This document shows, piece after piece, positions 1 through 10,639 of a stretch of DNA of 64,000 nucleotides. The translations under genes were made by a program, and so were the position numbers. Where the stretch lies: the NCBI RefSeq assembly GCF_031180965.1, contig NZ_JAPSLH010000008.1, forward strand, positions 92,661 to 156,660. The letters run 5' to 3'. How positions within the stretch are numbered: position 1 is the stretch's first letter; every line of letters begins with the position of its first letter. A model generated the notes under the pieces. The model worked only from the letters and a program-made list of their open reading frames with translations. It had not been told where the DNA came from and did not search any database. The stretch is from Chelativorans sp. Its GTDB lineage: Bacteria > Pseudomonadota > Alphaproteobacteria > Rhizobiales > Rhizobiaceae.

Positions 1-1
1 A

Positions 2-727
2 AACTGGAACGTCGATATCGGGCTCGCCTGCGGGCTCTCCGGCCGAGCTCAGATCGGCAAGGGCATGTGGGCCATGCCGGATCTGATGGCCGCGATGTTG
101 GAGCAGAAGATCGCCCATCCCAAGGCGGGCGCCAACACTGCCTGGGTGCCCTCGCCCACGGCGGCGACGCTGCACGCGACCCACTATCACAAGGTGGATG
201 TGAAGGCGGTACAGGAGGGCCTGAAATCGCGGCCGCGCGCCAAACTTGCCGACATTCTCTCTATTCCCGTCGCGGTACGGCCGAACTGGTCCCCGGGGGA
301 AATAAAGCAGGAGCTAGACAACAATGCGCAGGGCATTTTGGGGTATGTCGTGCGATGGATCGACCAGGGCGTCGGCTGCTCCAAGGTGCCGGACATCTCC
401 AATATCGGCCTGATGGAGGATCGCGCCACGCTCCGCATCTCCTCGCAGCACATCGCCAACTGGCTGCATCATGGGGTGGTCACCCGCGAGCAGGTGATGG
501 ACACAATGAAGCGAATGGCGGAAGTGGTCGACCGGCAGAATGCGGGCGATCCGGATTATCAGCCGATGGCGCCCAGTTTCGAATCGTCCATCGCATTCCA
601 GGCCGCCTGCGATCTTGTATTCAAAGGCCGCGAGCAGCCCAACGGCTATACCGAGCCTGTGCTGCATGCGCGGCGGCTCGAGAGGAAGGCGCGCACTGCT
701 GCCAATGCTTCGGCTCAGATCTCCTAG
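2..727 (+). CDS. glcB: malate synthase G, C-terminal part (cut by window edge)
   Basis: Glyoxylate-cycle enzyme that condenses glyoxylate with acetyl-CoA to malate in the cytosol. The frame is open from base 2 and carries malate synthase G signatures such as [14 protein letters not shown] and [21 protein letters not shown]. About 241 residues of the C-terminal region are present, against roughly 720 for the whole family, so the start lies outside the window. The conserved C-terminal helical plug region ([14 protein letters not shown]) is intact and the stop is TAG at 725-727. The following acetyltransferase gene overlaps its last 23 bases. Family assignment is secure; nothing can be said about its promoter. 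Confidence 0.95.
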   Translation, partial: NWNVDIGLACGLSGRAQIGKGMWAMPDLMAAMLEQKIAHPKAGANTAWVPSPTAATLHATHYHKVDVKAVQEGLKSRPRAKLADILSIPVAVRPNWSPGEIKQELDNNAQGILGYVVRWIDQGVGCSKVPDISNIGLMEDRATLRISSQHIANWLHHGVVTREQVMDTMKRMAEVVDRQNAGDPDYQPMAPSFESSIAFQAACDLVFKGREQPNGYTEPVLHARRLERKARTAANASAQIS

Positions 728-1166
728 TCCGGACGAAGGGCCGGCGTTGACGGAACTATGCCTGCGTTCGAAGGCGTCGCATGGCTATGATGCAGCCTTT
801 ATGGCCGCTTGTCGGGAGGAACTGACCGTCAATCCTGGCGAGTCCCATATCGCGGTGGCAGAGCTCGATGGCTTTTGCGCAGGGATAGCGGAAATATCCG
901 TCGATGGGGAGCATGCCGAGCTCAAGAAGCTTTTTGTCGATCCGGCCCTGCAGGGTCGGGGGATCGGCAAAGTACTTTTCGAATGGGCCAAAACGGAGGC
1001 TCTGAGGAAAGGGGCGCGGGTGCTCGCGCTGGACGCCGATCCGGGTGCTTTGGCCTTTTACGAGAGGATGGGCGGGCAGATCGTCGGTCGATCTCCCTCC
1101 GGCTCCATTCCCGGGCGAATCCTGCCGCGCCTGGAGTTGCGGCTCTGCGGGACTGTTGAAGCCTGA
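705..1166 (+). CDS. GNAT-family N-acetyltransferase
   Basis: Protein of 153 residues with one GNAT fold. The acetyl-CoA binding motif A is visible as [20 protein letters not shown] (Q-x-x-G-x-G/A), followed by the motif-B-like [15 protein letters not shown]. The substrate is not predictable from sequence. ATG 705 was chosen because it gives an N-terminus ([20 protein letters not shown]) that aligns with the usual first strand of such proteins; it overlaps glcB by 23 bp. It stands directly ahead of tsaB-rimI in the same direction, but the association may be positional only. The substrate could be a small molecule or a protein N-terminus. Confidence 0.8.
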   Translation: MLRLRSPSPDEGPALTELCLRSKASHGYDAAFMAACREELTVNPGESHIAVAELDGFCAGIAEISVDGEHAELKKLFVDPALQGRGIGKVLFEWAKTEALRKGARVLALDADPGALAFYERMGGQIVGRSPSGSIPGRILPRLELRLCGTVEA

Positions 1167-1175
1167 GCGCGGCGC

Positions 1176-1862
1176 ATGTCCGAGATGAACATCCTTGCCA
1201 TCGATACCTCCGCCTCGCTGTGCTCCGCCTGCGTCTTCGATGCGGGCACAGGGGTGGAGAAGGGCCGTGCGGTGATGGACCTCGGCAAAGGTCACGCAGA
1301 GCATGTCATGGCCGTGATCGAGGAAGCTCTACAAACGGCAAGCCTTTTGTTCGGAGCGGTCCACACGATCGCGATAGCGGTCGGTCCGGGTTCCTTCACC
1401 GGAGTTCGTGTCGGAGTATCCGCCGCGCGCGGCCTTGCTTTGGCGCTCAAAATTCCAGCAGTCGGCGTAACCACTCCGGAAGCGATCGCAGAAGAGGCGC
1501 GCGGGCGCTTCCCATACCGGCCGGTATTGTGTGTGCTCGGCCATTCCGAGCCCGTTTGCCTGGCACACTTCGACACAGATGGAAGTGTCCTCGATGGCCC
1601 GCGCCTTGCCGCCTCGGAGGAGGCGATAGCTATAGCCCGGGCCGATCGCCCCGTGCTTGCCGGCGATGCGGCCGAACGCATTGCGCACGCGGCGGGGGGG
1701 AGCCTCGACATGGGCCCGTTGGGAGCTACCGCGGACATTCTCGCCTACGCCCGGGTGGCCGCCCGCCGGCCGAAGGCGGGGGAAAAGCCCAGGCCCCTCT
1801 ATCTGCGCGCACCGGACGCAAGGCCGCAGACCGGCTTCGCCCTGCCGCTGAAGGGACCATGA
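1176..1862 (+). CDS. tsaB: tRNA threonylcarbamoyladenosine modification protein TsaB
   Basis: Partner of TsaD/TsaE in making t6A37 on ANN-decoding tRNAs. The 228-residue protein starts MSEMNILAIDTSASLCSACV, the ASKHA-fold N-terminus typical of TsaB, and contains the conserved GPGSFTGVRVGVSAARGLA stretch near residues 70-90. The C-terminus (RPLYLRAPDA) also fits the family. A start at the second Met (1185) is possible, because no strong ribosome binding site precedes either ATG. Its stop overlaps the rimI start as ATGA at 1859-1862, so the two are translationally coupled, an arrangement common in bacteria. Confidence 0.93.
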   Translation: MSEMNILAIDTSASLCSACVFDAGTGVEKGRAVMDLGKGHAEHVMAVIEEALQTASLLFGAVHTIAIAVGPGSFTGVRVGVSAARGLALALKIPAVGVTTPEAIAEEARGRFPYRPVLCVLGHSEPVCLAHFDTDGSVLDGPRLAASEEAIAIARADRPVLAGDAAERIAHAAGGSLDMGPLGATADILAYARVAARRPKAGEKPRPLYLRAPDARPQTGFALPLKGP

Positions 1863-2356
1863 TGGCGCTTTCACTGGCCCGTTTTTTGCGACGAAGTTTT
1901 TCCGTGCGCCGGCTTCAGCTGACCGACTGCCGCGCGTTAGCCGAGTTGCATCGCGACGATTTCGCACGTCCATGGACGGACGGCGAGTTCGAGTCGCTGC
2001 TTGGTGATGATACCGTCTTCGGATTTGCAGCGATCGAAGAGGGACATCCCGCATCAAAACCCTGCGGCTTCGTGCTCGCCCGACTCGCAGCGGGCGAGGC
2101 GGAGATCCTCACAATCGCAGTTGCCCGCCAGGTGCGCCGCCGCGGCATCGGCAGGATGCTTATGGATGCGGTCCTGCGCACGCTCCACGCCGAACGCGCT
2201 GAAGCGCTGTTCCTCGAGGTCGACGAGAACAACGCTCCCGCGCTTGCACTTTACCGGCGGCTCGGCTTCCGGCAGGTGGGGCACAGGCCCGACTACTACC
2301 GGGATGCGAACGCTCGACGGTCCCACGCGATCGTCATGCGCCGCGACCTGCGTTGA
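1859..2356 (+). CDS. rimI: ribosomal-protein-alanine N-acetyltransferase RimI-like
   Basis: GNAT enzyme of 165 residues, expected to acetylate the N-terminus of ribosomal protein S18 (RimI family). Motif A reads EILTIAVARQVRRRGIGRML and motif B is LEVDENNAPALALYRRLGFR, the classic RimI order, ending with the YYRDA...A motif. It starts within the tsaB stop (ATGA; a second ATG follows immediately at 1862) and ends within the TTG start proposed for plsC, so tsaB-rimI-plsC form one tightly packed unit. The first about 15 residues (hydrophobic-basic) are not part of the domain and a later start cannot be excluded. Confidence 0.88.
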   Translation: MMALSLARFLRRSFSVRRLQLTDCRALAELHRDDFARPWTDGEFESLLGDDTVFGFAAIEEGHPASKPCGFVLARLAAGEAEILTIAVARQVRRRGIGRMLMDAVLRTLHAERAEALFLEVDENNAPALALYRRLGFRQVGHRPDYYRDANARRSHAIVMRRDLR

Positions 2357-3171
2357 GCCAGAGTCGCATCCGGTGCATGTTCGAAATTGCCCGCATCGGC
2401 GGCAAGATCCTGCTCATCGCTCTATACACGCCACCATTGATGCTCGTTCAAGAGCTCGCGCTACGCACCGGATGGTGGAGCGACCGCACGGTTCCGCGGC
2501 TTTGGCATCGGCTCACCTTGAAGGCGCTGGGAGTGCGGGTTCACCGGGCGGGCGGGCCAGCGGAGGGCAGGCCGCTCCTCATCATGTCGAACCATGTGTC
2601 CTGGACCGACATCCTCGTTCTCGGCTCGATTGCCGATGTTCATTTCATCGCCAAATCGGAAGTGCAGCATTGGCCGGTGTTGGGCACCTTCGCGCGCCTC
2701 CAGCGCTCCGTCTTCGTGGAGCGAGACCGCAGGCGCGCGGCGCCTAATCAGACTCGCGAGATCGCTGGCCGGCTCTCTGACGGAGATCCCATGGTGCTCT
2801 TCGCGGAGGGCACGACCGGGGACGGCAACCGCGTCATGCCGTTCAAGAGCACGCTGTTGGATGCCGCGCGGCTCGCCCTGCAACGACAGGAGACCAGGCG
2901 GGTTCTTGTGCAGCCGGTGGCGATCGCCTATCTGCGGCGGAACGGGCTTTTGCTTAGCTGGCGCGAGCGCGGCTCGATGGCCTGGATCGGCGATATGGAT
3001 TTTGTGCCGCACCTCATGATGATGCTCCGTCAGGGTGCGGTCGACGTGGAAGTACGGTTTGGCGACCCAATCCCCTTTTCGGCCGACGGCAACCGGAAGA
3101 CCGTTGCCCGCGCGGCGGAGGCGGAGGTCCGCCGAATGCTCGGCGCGGCGCTACGCCGCCGCGACCCCTGA
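2353..3171 (+). CDS. plsC: 1-acyl-sn-glycerol-3-phosphate acyltransferase (PlsC/LPLAT family)
   Basis: Membrane-associated acyltransferase that adds the second acyl chain during phospholipid synthesis. The 272-residue protein has an N-terminal hydrophobic segment (about residues 14-32), the H-x4-D catalytic block as NHVSWTD near residue 80, and the substrate block FAEGTTGDG near residue 150. Start TTG 2353 overlaps the rimI stop; ATG 2377 (MFEIARIGG) is a reasonable alternative that would shorten the protein by eight residues. An ornithine-lipid acyltransferase (OlsA-like) role is also possible within this family. Confidence 0.85.
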   Translation: MSQSRIRCMFEIARIGGKILLIALYTPPLMLVQELALRTGWWSDRTVPRLWHRLTLKALGVRVHRAGGPAEGRPLLIMSNHVSWTDILVLGSIADVHFIAKSEVQHWPVLGTFARLQRSVFVERDRRRAAPNQTREIAGRLSDGDPMVLFAEGTTGDGNRVMPFKSTLLDAARLALQRQETRRVLVQPVAIAYLRRNGLLLSWRERGSMAWIGDMDFVPHLMMMLRQGAVDVEVRFGDPIPFSADGNRKTVARAAEAEVRRMLGAALRRRDP

Positions 3172-3221
3172 ACCGGAAGATTCGTCTGTTTTTTGCCCCC
3201 GATTGGCGCTAGTTAGCCCCT

Positions 3222-4669
<1,448 letters not shown>

Positions 4670-4673
<4 letters not shown>

Positions 4674-5716
4674 CCGGCGGTACGGAGCTGAAGAGTATGC
4701 CTGTCGGGGCGTCCGATATGGCGCATATCGTGCTCACCTTCGACAACAACAAGTTCGCCGGAGCGCTTTACGGCCCGTTCGACGAAAATCTGGCCCGCAT
4801 CGAGCAGAAGCTTGGTGTTGATATCCGCTCCAAGGGCAACCAGCTTGCCATCAAGGGCGAGTCTGGGGCGGCCGAGCAGGCCCGCCGGGCTCTAGATTAT
4901 CTCTACGGCCTCGTGCAGGGCGGAACCGAGCTTTCCGCCTCGGAGGTGGATGGCGCCGTACGGCTTGCCCTAGCGGCCGACGATCAGCTGAGCCTGCCTA
5001 CCTTCGAGGGTAAGGGCAAGCTGGCCGCTGCGCAGATTTCCACGCGCAAGCGCACCGTGTATGCGCGTTCCGCCAATCAGGATGCCTATATGCGCGCGCT
5101 GGAGCGCTCGGAGCTGGTCTTCGGCACTGGGCCGGCAGGCACCGGCAAGACCTTCCTCGCCGTTGCCTATGCAGCCATGCTTTTGGAGCGCGGGATGGTG
5201 GACCGCATCGTGCTCTCGCGGCCCGCCGTCGAGGCAGGCGAACGGCTCGGTTTCCTACCCGGCGACATGAAGGAGAAGGTCGATCCCTATCTGCGGCCGC
5301 TATATGACGCACTCTATGACATGATGCCTGCCGACAAGGTGGAGAGGGCGCTTGCCGCGGACGTAATAGAGATCGCCCCGCTCGCCTTCATGCGCGGTCG
5401 CACGCTTTCCAATGCCGTGGTGATTCTTGACGAGGCGCAGAACACCACCCCCATGCAGATGAAAATGTTCCTGACTCGCCTCGGTGAGAATGGGCGGATG
5501 ATCGTAACCGGCGATCCAAGCCAGATAGACCTGCCCCCCAACACCAAGTCAGGTCTGGTCGAGGCGATGAACATTCTCAAGGAAGTGCCGGGCATCGTCA
5601 CCGTCCGTTTCAATGAGAAGGATGTGGTCCGGCATCCATTGGTGGCAGCTATCGTCGAGGCCTACGACCGCAATGCAGGTGGCGCAAGGGCTCCGGCACG
5701 GGAGAGCAATGGCTGA
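4670..5716 (+). CDS. PhoH family protein (PhoH-like ATPase)
   Basis: Predicted RNA-associated P-loop ATPase of 348 residues, in the group found next to ybeY in most bacteria and thought to help ribosome or RNA quality control. The Walker A motif is [17 protein letters not shown] near residue 150 and the Walker B region is [19 protein letters not shown]. An N-terminal KH-like region precedes the ATPase domain. TTG 4670 is favoured as start because AGAGGAGGAAA lies about 5-8 bases upstream; ATG 4697 or 4718 are alternatives. It overlaps miaB upstream and ybeY downstream, which argues for one co-translated miaB-phoH-ybeY unit. Confidence 0.93.
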
Positions 5717-6197
5717 GAACAGCCAACCATCAGCGATCTCCGTCCATTGCGTCGTCGAGGCCGGAGAATGGCCTCCGCAAGAGGTTCTTCAGCACTTCGC
5801 GGAACAGGCCGTAGCCGCGACGACAGCTCTGGTGGACGGCGCCCCGGCCGGGCCGCTCACCATCCTCTTTACGGACGATGCCGAGATGCGGGCGATGAAT
5901 GCTCGTTTTCGCGGCAAGGACAAGCCGACCAATGTGCTGTCTTTTCCCGCCGAAGCTCGTGCTTTCCCGCCCGGCGCCCCGCGTCATCTGGGCGACATCG
6001 CGCTAGGCTACGGGATCGTCGCGTCTGAGGCGGAGGCCGAGGAGAAGCCGTTCGAACATCATCTCACACATCTGCTCGTGCACGGCTTCCTGCATATTCT
6101 CGGCTACGACCACGAATTGCCCCAGCAGGCCGAGGACATGGAGGCGTTGGAAAGACAAATCCTGCAAAGCCTTGCCATTCCCGATCCCTATGCCTAA
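5709..6197 (+). CDS. ybeY: endoribonuclease YbeY (rRNA maturation factor)
   Basis: Single-strand-specific metalloendoribonuclease involved in 16S rRNA 3' maturation and 70S quality control. The zinc-binding signature HGFLHILGYDHE is present near residue 125, preceded by the conserved NVLSFP. At 162 residues it is of usual length. ATG 5709 overlaps the phoH stop by 8 bp and gives the N-terminus [12 protein letters not shown]; a longer upstream reading would run through phoH and is not supported. It is followed by corC, the normal alphaproteobacterial order. Confidence 0.95.
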   Translation: MAENSQPSAISVHCVVEAGEWPPQEVLQHFAEQAVAATTALVDGAPAGPLTILFTDDAEMRAMNARFRGKDKPTNVLSFPAEARAFPPGAPRHLGDIALGYGIVASEAEAEEKPFEHHLTHLLVHGFLHILGYDHELPQQAEDMEALERQILQSLAIPDPYA

Positions 6198-6222
6198 CTT
6201 TGGGTCAAACGAACGAAAGACC

Positions 6223-7287
6223 ATGAGCGACGTTTCCATGATCGCCCCCGGCGGTGCGCCGGCGAGCGAAGCCGCGAGTTCCCCCGGGGAGGGGGATGAC
6301 GGCTCTAGTAGACCTCCGCAACGGACCGGAGGGCTGCCATCATTCTTCACCCGCATTGCGAGCCGGCTGCGGTTGCGCAACAGCGCCACATTGCAAGACG
6401 ACCTTGCCGAGGCGCTGGCGGAGCACACCTCCGATTCCGCGCCCCTGTCGCCAACCGAAAGGGCGATGCTCAACAACATCCTGCGGCTGAGGGCACTGCG
6501 CGTTGAGGATGTGATGGTGCCCCGCGCGGATATAGAGGCGGTGGAGCTTTCTACCACCCTCGGAGATCTGCTCAACCAGTTCGAGCGTGGCGCTCATTCT
6601 CGCATGCCGGTCTATGTCGAGAGCCTCGACGATCCGCGCGGCATGGTGCATATCCGCGACGTGGTTGCACACCTGATCCGCGCCTCCAGGCACAAGAATG
6701 GGCGTAGCCGCAAGCCCATAGCTCCCAATCCGCCGCTTGCGCTTGGCAGCGTCGACCTCAACCGTACGATCGGCGAACTCAACATCGTGCGGCCGCTCCT
6801 CTTTGTGCCGCCGTCGATGCTCGCGTCGGATCTGATGGCGCGCATGCAGGCCAACCGTATCCAGATGGCGCTTGTGATCGACGAGTATGGCGGCACCGAC
6901 GGGCTGGTCTCGCTGGAAGATCTTGTCGAGATGGTGATCGGCGACATCGAGGATGAGCACGATGAGGACGAGCCGATGATCGAAAAGACCGGCGACGGCA
7001 TCTTCCTTGTCGATGCCCGTGCCGAGATCGAGGAAGTCGCGAAAGCTATTGGTGAAGGCTTTCGCCCCGGCGAACATGCCGAGGACGTCGACACCATCGG
7101 CGGCATGATCTTCAACACGCTTGGCCGTGTGCCGGTGCGCGGCGAGGTGGTGCAGGCAGTGCCCGGCTTCGAATTCCATGTGCTCGATGCAGATCCGCGC
7201 CGCGTCAAGCGCGTGCGCATCGTGCAAGGGCGAACGGCCGAGCGCCGCCGCCGTATCCTGAAGCCGCCGGAGGCTCCGGTCCAATAA
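6223..7287 (+). CDS. corC: CBS-pair hemolysin-like / CorC family protein
   Basis: Protein of about 354 residues with two CBS domains (RVEDVMVPRADIEAV and the second starting at LLFVPPSMLASDLM) followed by a CorC_HlyC transporter-associated domain (GDGIFLVDARAEIEEV). The DUF21 membrane domain is absent, so this is the cytosolic CorC/TlyC type associated with Mg/Co efflux or membrane-stress tolerance. ATG 6223 was chosen because GAAAGA precedes it; ATG 6190 inside the ybeY end is an alternative. In most rhizobia lnt (apolipoprotein N-acyltransferase) follows directly. Here it does not. Confidence 0.9.
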   Translation: MSDVSMIAPGGAPASEAASSPGEGDDGSSRPPQRTGGLPSFFTRIASRLRLRNSATLQDDLAEALAEHTSDSAPLSPTERAMLNNILRLRALRVEDVMVPRADIEAVELSTTLGDLLNQFERGAHSRMPVYVESLDDPRGMVHIRDVVAHLIRASRHKNGRSRKPIAPNPPLALGSVDLNRTIGELNIVRPLLFVPPSMLASDLMARMQANRIQMALVIDEYGGTDGLVSLEDLVEMVIGDIEDEHDEDEPMIEKTGDGIFLVDARAEIEEVAKAIGEGFRPGEHAEDVDTIGGMIFNTLGRVPVRGEVVQAVPGFEFHVLDADPRRVKRVRIVQGRTAERRRRILKPPEAPVQ

Positions 7288-8134
7288 CCAGCAGGCTCGC
7301 GTGGTCGGACGGGCGCGTCAGATGGCCGCACGGCGGTCGCATTCGCGCCCAAAGCGCAAAAATCGGGGGAAAAAATTTCTGCGCCGCGGCCTCGCAGCGG
7401 CAGCAGTTTTCGTGCTGTGTATTTGCACCGAATGACAACTTCGCCGCGCGTATGAGTTTGCTGCTGCATCCGCGCAGGCAGGTCCTGGCTGGAGGCGGGC
7501 GGCACCGTTCCGAGATACGGCAGCGGCCGGGCGCCAGAGCCAGACGCACACTCTGGCGGCACCTCCTGGGCGCCATCCCGGTCGCAAAGCCCTACTCTCA
7601 TGGAAATCTTTGCCGCCTCCGCGCCTGAAAGCGCCACCTCCATATCAAAAAATGTCGATTTTCCGCTTGCTGGTCGGGATGATCTATCATCATCGACAGG
7701 TCTGCTCGCCGGCACCCAATCCGGGAAAGTTGTCGTCGTCCCAGGCTCGCAAGGTAGCGGGAGCACACAACGACGTCCCACCGCCGCCACGTCGTGTTGC
7801 CGCGGCGTGCCCCCGGTGCTGCCCCGCCGATCAGCCGTACACCAACCGGGCGTTGTGGCGCCGTCCTCCTGTTGGACTGTCAATCACGTTTGTGGCCCAG
7901 AATCTCGAAAAGTGGCCGCATCCCCTTGCAGGTACTTGCATTTTCGGCAATTTTGGCGCTGTTCGCGTGGTTGTTAAGCATAGGCGCAGGCGTAAGGGGG
8001 CGCTGAATTGACATCGCCAGTTTGCCTTCGCATATGCAAAAAGCCGACTCTTCGCGCAGCTGGGGCCACCCGGCATATGGGGGGCGTGACCTCGTCGGTA
8101 TGTGCTGTCAACTGTCCCGTGCGGCGAGGGATAT
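7288..8134. other. 847-bp stretch with no recognisable gene
   Basis: No reading frame in this stretch has recognisable homology or a convincing start site. The open frames on both strands are short, low in normal codon preference and overlap each other. A short frame ending at 8006 (+) encodes a hydrophobic stretch (VLAFSAILALFAWLLSIGAG) that could be a chance feature or a decayed membrane-helix remnant. A strong sigma70-type promoter sits at 8008-8036 and serves the downstream XRE gene. An imperfect hairpin lies at 7768-7799. The location matches the usual place of lnt in related genomes. Confidence 0.6.
8008..8036 (+). promoter_or_regulatory. sigma70-type promoter for XRE-metK-trmB
   Basis: TTGACA at 8008-8013 is separated by exactly 17 bases from CATATG at 8031-8036. 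This is a near-consensus housekeeping promoter. Predicted transcription starts near 8043, leaving about 90 nt of leader before the XRE start codon at 8135. It is inferred from spacing and hexamers only. Confidence 0.7.
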
Positions 8135-8554
8135 ATGAGTATCAACAAGAAGCGGCCGAACCCCATAGATGTTCATGTCGGTAGCAGGATACGGCTGCGA
8201 AGGAACATGCTAGGGGTCAGCCAGGAGAAGCTGGGCGAAAGCCTGGGGATCACATTTCAGCAAATTCAGAAATACGAGAAGGGCACCAACCGAGTGGGGG
8301 CGAGCCGACTGCAGGCGATCGCGTCCATTCTCAACGCGCCGGTGTCCTTCTTCTTCGAAGGTGCACCGAGCGAGGACAGACCCGGCACGCCCGGTCTTTC
8401 CGAGGAGGGATCCTCCTATGTGGCTGATTTCCTCAACACTCCGGAGGGCGTGCAGCTAAATCGGGCCTTCGCCAAGATCTCCGACCCAAAGATTCGGCGT
8501 CGAGTACTCGATTTGGTAAAGGCGCTGGCGGCCGACCCTGCCACGGCCGAATAG
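8135..8554 (+). CDS. XRE/Cro-family helix-turn-helix regulator
   Basis: A 139-residue DNA-binding protein. The N-terminal HTH_3 domain spans about residues 10-65 ([20 protein letters not shown], then [20 protein letters not shown]), with a C-terminal helical tail of unknown function. This type of regulator is commonly found ahead of metK in rhizobia, so a role in methionine/SAM control is an inference from position. ATG 8135 is preceded by GGCGAGGG; the upstream in-frame ATG at 8102 would add eleven residues that do not fit the family. The stop at 8552-8554 is followed immediately by the structured metK leader. Confidence 0.88.
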   Translation: MSINKKRPNPIDVHVGSRIRLRRNMLGVSQEKLGESLGITFQQIQKYEKGTNRVGASRLQAIASILNAPVSFFFEGAPSEDRPGTPGLSEEGSSYVADFLNTPEGVQLNRAFAKISDPKIRRRVLDLVKALAADPATAE

Positions 8555-8645
8555 AGGGCCCAAGTTCTTGACCAGTCCTCTGGCGGTGGCTAACAAGATG
8601 CCGCCAGACGCTGGCCCTTGCCGGCTTTTCTCAGAGGGGTTACCC
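8555..8645 (+). promoter_or_regulatory. structured leader with alternative pairing at the metK ribosome binding site
   Basis: The 91 bases between the XRE stop and the metK GTG can form an outer stem (AGGGCC 8555-8560 with GGCCCT 8613-8618) around a perfect 8-bp inner stem (TCTGGCGG 8579-8586 with CCGCCAGA 8601-8608). The 5' strand of the inner stem overlaps CCTCTG (8577-8582), which is complementary to CAGAGG (8632-8637), the Shine-Dalgarno of metK. The two pairings exclude each other, as in a translational switch. No known SAM riboswitch consensus was recognised by eye. The function is inferred. Confidence 0.4.
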
Positions 8646-9923
8646 GTGGCGCGCAGAAACTATCTTTTCACCAGCGAATCCGTCTCCGAAGGGCATCCGG
8701 ACAAGGTCTGCGACCGCATTTCCGACGAGATAGTCGATCTCGTATACCGCGAAGCGAAAAAGGAAGGCATGGACCTATGGAAGGTCCGGGTAGCCTGCGA
8801 AACCCTCGCCACCACGAACCGTGTGGTCATCGCTGGCGAGGTCCGCGTCCCGAAAAGCCTCCTCAAACGGGACAAGGAAGGCAATGTGATTGCCGATAGC
8901 CGCGGCAATCCGATCATAAACCCCGTGAAATTCCGGGCCGCTGCGCGCCGAGCCATCCGTTCCATAGGCTACGAGCAGGAGGGCTTTCACTGGAAAAACG
9001 TGAAGATTGACGTGCTGTTGCATGGCCAGTCGCCCGATATCGGCCAGGGGGTGGACAATGCCGCCGACCGGCAGGGAGAGGAAGGCGCCGGAGATCAGGG
9101 GATCATGTTCGGCTATGCCTGCCGGGAGACGCCGGATCTCATGCCTGCGCCGATCTATTACGCCCACCGAATCCTGCAAACGCTGTCGGAAGCGCGCAGG
9201 ACAGGCAAGGGAGAGGTCGCCAAGCTCGGTCCCGATGCCAAGAGCCAGGTGACGGTGCGCTATACGGATGGCAAGCCGACTGCCGCCACCGAGATCGTTC
9301 TTTCCACGCAGCATCTCGATCCCGATTGGGACAACAAGAAGGTCCGGCAGGTGGTGGAGCCCTATATCCGCCAGGCCCTGGAGAGCGGCGGACTCGCTAT
9401 TGCCGACGATTGCCGGTGGTACATCAATCCTACGGGAAAATTCGTCATCGGCGGGCCTGACGGCGATGCGGGCCTGACCGGCCGCAAGATTATCGTCGAC
9501 ACCTATGGCGGTGCGGCGCCCCATGGTGGGGGCGCCTTCTCCGGAAAGGACACGACCAAGGTCGACCGTTCGGCTGCCTATGCCGCCCGCTATCTTGCGA
9601 AGAACGTAGTGGCGGCCGGGCTGGCCGACCGCTGCACGATCCAGCTTTCCTACGCGATCGGCGTGGCGCAGCCGCTCTCGATCTATGTAGATCTGCACGG
9701 CACAGGGCGCGTGTCGGAGGAAGAGGTGGAGCTTGCCATCCGGCAGGTGATGGACTTGTCACCCACCGGCATCCGGCGCCATCTCGATCTCAACAGGCCG
9801 GTCTATGCGAAGACCTCGGCCTATGGCCATTTCGGCCGGAAGCCCGGTCGTGACGGCTCCTTCTCCTGGGAGCGCATGGATCTCGTCAAGTCGCTGAAGC
9901 AGGCGCTCGCCAGAGCCGCGTGA
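8646..9923 (+). CDS. metK: S-adenosylmethionine synthetase MetK
   Basis: Makes SAM from methionine and ATP. The 425 residues contain the family signatures [20 protein letters not shown] at the N-terminus, [16 protein letters not shown] in the middle, and the phosphate-binding [19 protein letters not shown]. It is about 40 residues longer than the E. coli enzyme, with the insert around [17 protein letters not shown], as seen in rhizobial homologues. GTG 8646 is chosen because AGAGGGG (8633-8639) is ideally spaced; upstream ATG 8598 lies inside the leader structure and is unlikely. trmB follows after 7 bp. Confidence 0.96.
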   Translation: MARRNYLFTSESVSEGHPDKVCDRISDEIVDLVYREAKKEGMDLWKVRVACETLATTNRVVIAGEVRVPKSLLKRDKEGNVIADSRGNPIINPVKFRAAARRAIRSIGYEQEGFHWKNVKIDVLLHGQSPDIGQGVDNAADRQGEEGAGDQGIMFGYACRETPDLMPAPIYYAHRILQTLSEARRTGKGEVAKLGPDAKSQVTVRYTDGKPTAATEIVLSTQHLDPDWDNKKVRQVVEPYIRQALESGGLAIADDCRWYINPTGKFVIGGPDGDAGLTGRKIIVDTYGGAAPHGGGAFSGKDTTKVDRSAAYAARYLAKNVVAAGLADRCTIQLSYAIGVAQPLSIYVDLHGTGRVSEEEVELAIRQVMDLSPTGIRRHLDLNRPVYAKTSAYGHFGRKPGRDGSFSWERMDLVKSLKQALARAA

Positions 9924-9930
9924 GCGGCGC

Positions 9931-10632
9931 ATGACGCAAGCCGGCCACCCGGAGCGATCGACGGAAGCATTCTTCGGGCGTAGGCGCGGCAAGCGTCTGC
10001 GTCCGCAGCAGCTCGCCGCGCTTGAAGAAGTGTTGCCGCGGCTCAGGGTGAATCTTGCTTCCGCTGCCCCGGAGGATTTGCGCACACTGTTCGCATGTCC
10101 GGTGCAGGATGTGCGGCTGGAAATCGGTTTCGGCGGAGGCGAACACCTTCTTGCCGAGCTGCAGCGGCATCCGGCGACAGGGTTTCTGGGTGTCGAGCCC
10201 TTTGTCAACGGGATGGCGAAGCTCGCCGCCGCATTGGAAGGGAGGGCGCCGCCGAACCTCCGCCTCTACGACGACGATGCGACGCAACTCCTCGAGTGGC
10301 TTCCAGACGCGTCGCTTGTCGGCATAGACCTGTTCTACCCTGACCCCTGGCCGAAAAAGCGGCACTGGAAACGGCGCTTCGTCAGCCCCGTGAATCTTGA
10401 TCGATTTGCGCGCGTGCTGAGGCCGGGGGCGAAGTTTCGCTTCGCGTCCGACATTCCTTCCTATGTGAACTGGACCTTGTTGGCGTGCCGCATCCACCCA
10501 GCTTTCAGCTGGGAGGCCGCAAGCGCGGACGACTGGCGCGTTCCCTTCGTAAACTGGCCGGGAACCCGCTATGAAGAGAAGGCCGTTCGCGAAGGACGCC
10601 GCCCGGCCTATCTCACGTTCACTCGCGTGTGA
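9931..10632 (+). CDS. trmB: tRNA (guanine-N7-)-methyltransferase TrmB
   Basis: SAM-dependent enzyme that makes m7G46 in the tRNA variable loop. The 233-residue protein has the SAM-binding motif [15 protein letters not shown] near residue 70, the catalytic/binding motif [17 protein letters not shown] near residue 140, and the C-terminal [13 protein letters not shown] motif. It lies 7 bp downstream of metK, which supplies its cofactor, and is presumably co-transcribed. No terminator is visible between its stop and the convergent small gene 7 bp away. Confidence 0.95.
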   Translation: MTQAGHPERSTEAFFGRRRGKRLRPQQLAALEEVLPRLRVNLASAAPEDLRTLFACPVQDVRLEIGFGGGEHLLAELQRHPATGFLGVEPFVNGMAKLAAALEGRAPPNLRLYDDDATQLLEWLPDASLVGIDLFYPDPWPKKRHWKRRFVSPVNLDRFARVLRPGAKFRFASDIPSYVNWTLLACRIHPAFSWEAASADDWRVPFVNWPGTRYEEKAVREGRRPAYLTFTRV

Positions 10633-10639
10633 GCGCGAT

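Noticed and set aside
7600..7977. 125-residue forward frame in the corC-XRE gap
   Set aside because: No homology recognised, unusual Ser/Cys/Arg content and overlapping alternative frames; treated as non-coding.
8031..8080. Two CATATG-containing short palindromes ahead of the XRE gene as paired operators
   Set aside because: The first is the -10 hexamer of the promoter and the flanks of the two copies differ, so there is no firm evidence of an operator pair.
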